Part shown: in pieces, positions 62,321 to 64,000 of the stretch
How positions within the stretch are numbered: position 1 is the stretch's first letter
How the letters are laid out: each line of letters starts with the position of its first letter
Assembly: GCF_007858185.1 (NCBI RefSeq)
Contig: NZ_VFES01000011.1
Location: 124,001 to 188,000, forward strand
Direction: 5' to 3'
DNA from: Pseudomonas grimontii
GTDB lineage: Bacteria; Pseudomonadota; Gammaproteobacteria; Pseudomonadales; Pseudomonadaceae
Length of the DNA stretch: 64,000 nucleotides
Translations under genes and position numbers: made by a program
Notes under the pieces: model-generated
Told to the model about the DNA's origin: nothing
Seen by the model: only the letters and a program-made list of their open reading frames with translations
The model's database searches: none

Positions 62321-62994
62321 CGGCAGCGCTCATTGAACAGGTAGCCCAGGCCACGCACGGTATCGATCGGCTTGAACCCGGCCGGGCCTTCCAGCTTGCG
62401 GCGCAGGCGGCCGACCAGTACTTCAATCACATTCGGATCGCGCTCATCGTCGTCGGGGTAAAGTTGTTCCATCAAGCGGTCCTTGGCGACGACCTGCTGG
62501 TGATGGCGCATCAAGTATTCGAGGATGCGATATTCATAGGCGGTCAATGCCAGGGGCTGTTCGTCGAGGGACGCTTGCTTGCGGTTGAGGTCCAGCAGCA
62601 AGGGTCCGGCGACGATAGTCGACTGGGTAAACCCGCTGGAGCGGCGCAGCAAGGCGTTCATGCGCGCCTCCAGCTCTTCGAACTGGAAGGGCTTGACCAC
62701 GTAGTCGTCGGCGCCGGCGGCCAGGCCTTCGACCTTGTCCTGCCAGTTGCCGCGCGCGGTGAGGATCAGGATCGGAAACGTCTTGGCCTGGCTGCGCAAT
62801 TGGCGGATCAGGTCCAGGCCGCCCATGCCGGGCAGGCCCAGGTCGATGATCGCCAGGTCATGGTTGAATTGACCGGTCTGGTACAGGGCCTCTTCGGCGT
62901 TGGCCACGGCTTCGACCACGTGGCCACTGTCGGTCAGGCGGGTAAACAGGTGATGACGCAGCAGCGCCTCATCTTCCACCACCAGCAATTTCAT
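62317..62994 (-). CDS. phoP: response regulator PhoP
   Basis: The 225-residue OmpR-type regulator has the acidic pocket E-D-E near 7-9, phospho-acceptor Asp51, Lys103-type switch residue in V-V-K-P-F-Q-F, and a winged-helix DNA-binding domain (about 125-225). It is close to P. aeruginosa PhoP as I remember it. The ATG at 62994 has GGAGAG. It is followed by phoQ and preceded by a small gene with PhoP-like boxes. Confidence 0.95.
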   Translation of the reverse strand: MKLLVVEDEALLRHHLFTRLTDSGHVVEAVANAEEALYQTGQFNHDLAIIDLGLPGMGGLDLIRQLRSQAKTFPILILTARGNWQDKVEGLAAGADDYVVKPFQFEELEARMNALLRRSSGFTQSTIVAGPLLLDLNRKQASLDEQPLALTAYEYRILEYLMRHHQQVVAKDRLMEQLYPDDDERDPNVIEVLVGRLRRKLEGPAGFKPIDTVRGLGYLFNERCR

Positions 62995-63012
62995 AAGGCT
63001 CTCCAAAGCAAA

Positions 63013-63321
63013 TCAACTGTCCGACAGAGGCACATCATAGCGGCCCCGCAGGTCTTGCGGTCGCAGTTTAGTGCCGTTGAACTGGCCGGTCAGGTATTCG
63101 TAGCCGACGCGATAGCTCGGCTGCGGGGTGGCCTGGCCCAGAGACTGGCCCCAAGGCGTGGGCTGACTGCCAACATCTTCGATACTGACACGCTGCATCA
63201 GGATGCTGGATTTCTTGGTTTTCTCACGGCCGAATGCAGCAAAGGCACCATCGGAGGCCTGAACCCCAGCGGTGGCACTGAGCATGGTTAACGCTAACAT
63301 CAGCTTCTTGATCGCAGTCAT
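63013..63321 (-). CDS. small exported protein upstream of phoPQ
   Basis: The 102-residue protein has a signal peptide (about 1-22, ending V-Q-A) and a polar mature part with no recognised domain. It starts the phoPQ operon, 18 bp before phoP, with GAGGTAAC before the ATG. In P. aeruginosa this place holds oprH (a 200-residue porin-like protein), which this is not. Its promoter carries PhoP-like repeats, so it is likely induced with phoPQ under low magnesium. Function unknown. Confidence 0.8.
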   Translation of the reverse strand: MTAIKKLMLALTMLSATAGVQASDGAFAAFGREKTKKSSILMQRVSIEDVGSQPTPWGQSLGQATPQPSYRVGYEYLTGQFNGTKLRPQDLRGRYDVPLSDS

Positions 63322-63355
63322 GGTGTTACCTCATTACGCGTTTGGCTGTGAGGCC

Positions 63356-63411
63356 AGACTACGCAGGCGCCCCTGAACTCCCCCTGAACAGGCTCTGAAC
63401 CTCACCTGAAC
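63356..63411 (-). promoter_or_regulatory. PhoP-type promoter of the phoPQ operon
   Basis: Four CTGAAC repeats (63373-63378, 63384-63389, 63395-63400, 63406-63411), each 11 bp from the next, read GTTCAG on the operon's strand. The nearest ends 11 bp from a -10-like TAGTCT (63356-63361). PhoP sites are 6-base direct repeats at 11-bp spacing placed about 11-12 bp before the -10, so this looks like two adjacent PhoP boxes for autoactivation. Confidence 0.8.
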
Positions 63412-63457
63412 CACGGCGGGCTATCCTCTTGCGCATCAACTCGGCAAAATACCGCCC

Positions 63458-64000
63458 ATGACGCCCCTACCCGCTTGCTGCACCCCACTCGACGCCCATT
63501 GGCCGCTGCCCGAACCCTTGCCGGGCACGGTGTTTCTCAGCACCCGCTTTGACCCCGCATTACTGGCACCCGGCGATTTCCAGCACTGTGAGGTGCCACC
63601 ACCGGCGAGCATCCAGCGTTCAGTGGCCAAGCGTCAGGCCGAGTTTCTCGCCGGTCGCCTGTGCGCGCGCGCGGCCCTGCAACAGCTCGATCACATCAAC
63701 TGCATCCCACCGATCGGCGAAGACCGCGCACCGGTGTGGCCCGCCCACATCAGCGGTTCCATCACCCACAGCACCGGACATGCCGCCGCGATTGTCGGGC
63801 ACAAGGCGCGATGGCGCGGGTTGGGGATGGACCTGGAGAATGTACTGAGCGTGGAACGGGCGGAGCGCCTGGCTGGGGAGATTCTGACCGCGCAAGAGCT
63901 GCAGCGTATGGCTGACCTGCCGCGAGAGCAGATCGCCTTGCTGGTGACGCTGACGTTTTCGATCAAGGAGAGTTTGTTCAAGGCGCTCTACCCGATCGTG
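63458..64000 (+). CDS. 4'-phosphopantetheinyl transferase, N-terminal part (PcpS/Sfp type)
   Basis: The frame is open from the ATG at 63458 to the window edge (181 codons) with no stop. Motifs: R-Q-A-E-F-L-A-G-R near 64 (EntD/PcpS signature), S-I-T-H-S near 105, G-M-D-L-E-N near 125 and F-S-I-K-E-S-L-F-K-A near 165, the metal- and CoA-binding residues. It would attach phosphopantetheine to AcpP and other carrier proteins. It is divergent from the phoPQ operon, so the PhoP boxes might affect it too. Confidence 0.93.
   Translation, partial: MTPLPACCTPLDAHWPLPEPLPGTVFLSTRFDPALLAPGDFQHCEVPPPASIQRSVAKRQAEFLAGRLCARAALQQLDHINCIPPIGEDRAPVWPAHISGSITHSTGHAAAIVGHKARWRGLGMDLENVLSVERAERLAGEILTAQELQRMADLPREQIALLVTLTFSIKESLFKALYPIV

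Overview
The window is chromosomal DNA of a Pseudomonas, most likely the P. fluorescens group. The evidence is the gene order of the tatD-holB-tmk-mltG-pabC-fabF-acpP-fabG-fabD-plsX-rpmF-yceD / maf / sppA-HAD-rluC / rne block, the etfBA / ETF-QO pair, the phoPQ-dctA neighbourhood, and many copies of the GTGGGAGGGGGCTTGC repetitive palindrome (REP/REPIN) typical of that group. Genes are densely packed and GC-rich. I saw no rRNA, tRNA, phage, insertion sequence or CRISPR.

Layout. 1-6.0 kb: end of a plsC-like acyltransferase, a CorA-type transporter, a glutamine amidotransferase, and a two-gene beta-oxidation operon (thiolase plus multifunctional enzyme). 6.2-10.2 kb: a cytochrome c protein and a three-gene operon of circularly permuted ATP-grasp, alpha-E protein and transglutaminase, a predicted peptide-ligation system whose product is unknown. 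10.2-16.9 kb: a possible small RNA, rraB, small conserved genes, a MocR regulator, and a DUF4398 / OmpA lipoprotein / solute-binding trio. 16.9-20.9 kb: etfBA and divergent ETF-QO, the electron path from acyl-CoA dehydrogenases to quinone, with a clear promoter and a PsrA-like site. 21-28.5 kb: AraC regulator with divergent alcohol dehydrogenase, IclR regulator, the arabinose-type ABC transporter araFGH and a sugar dehydrogenase. 28.7-31.4 kb: acetyltransferase, MFS transporter and small genes. 31.4-35.6 kb: GntR / ADP-ribosylglycohydrolase / NCS1 permease / PfkB kinase, resembling E. coli yegTUVW with a different transporter family. 35.6-39.2 kb: DUF1285, lipoprotein, moaA, a TetR regulator and a small RNA at the rgsA position.

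39.2-56.4 kb is the conserved housekeeping block: fatty-acid and phospholipid synthesis, cell-wall glycan termination, thymidylate synthesis, clamp loader and RNA processing. pilZ, which I expect between tatD and holB, is missing. rne follows a long untranslated leader with its own sigma-70 promoter. 56.4-64.0 kb: a MocA / XdhC pair, dctA with a sigma-54 promoter and two upstream palindromes, an AraC regulator, phoQ-phoP with a small secreted-protein gene in front preceded by four CTGAAC repeats at 11-bp steps (a tandem PhoP-box arrangement), and the start of a phosphopantetheinyl transferase gene that runs off the window.

Functional identifications come from reading motifs and from remembered families and gene order. 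No database search was possible.
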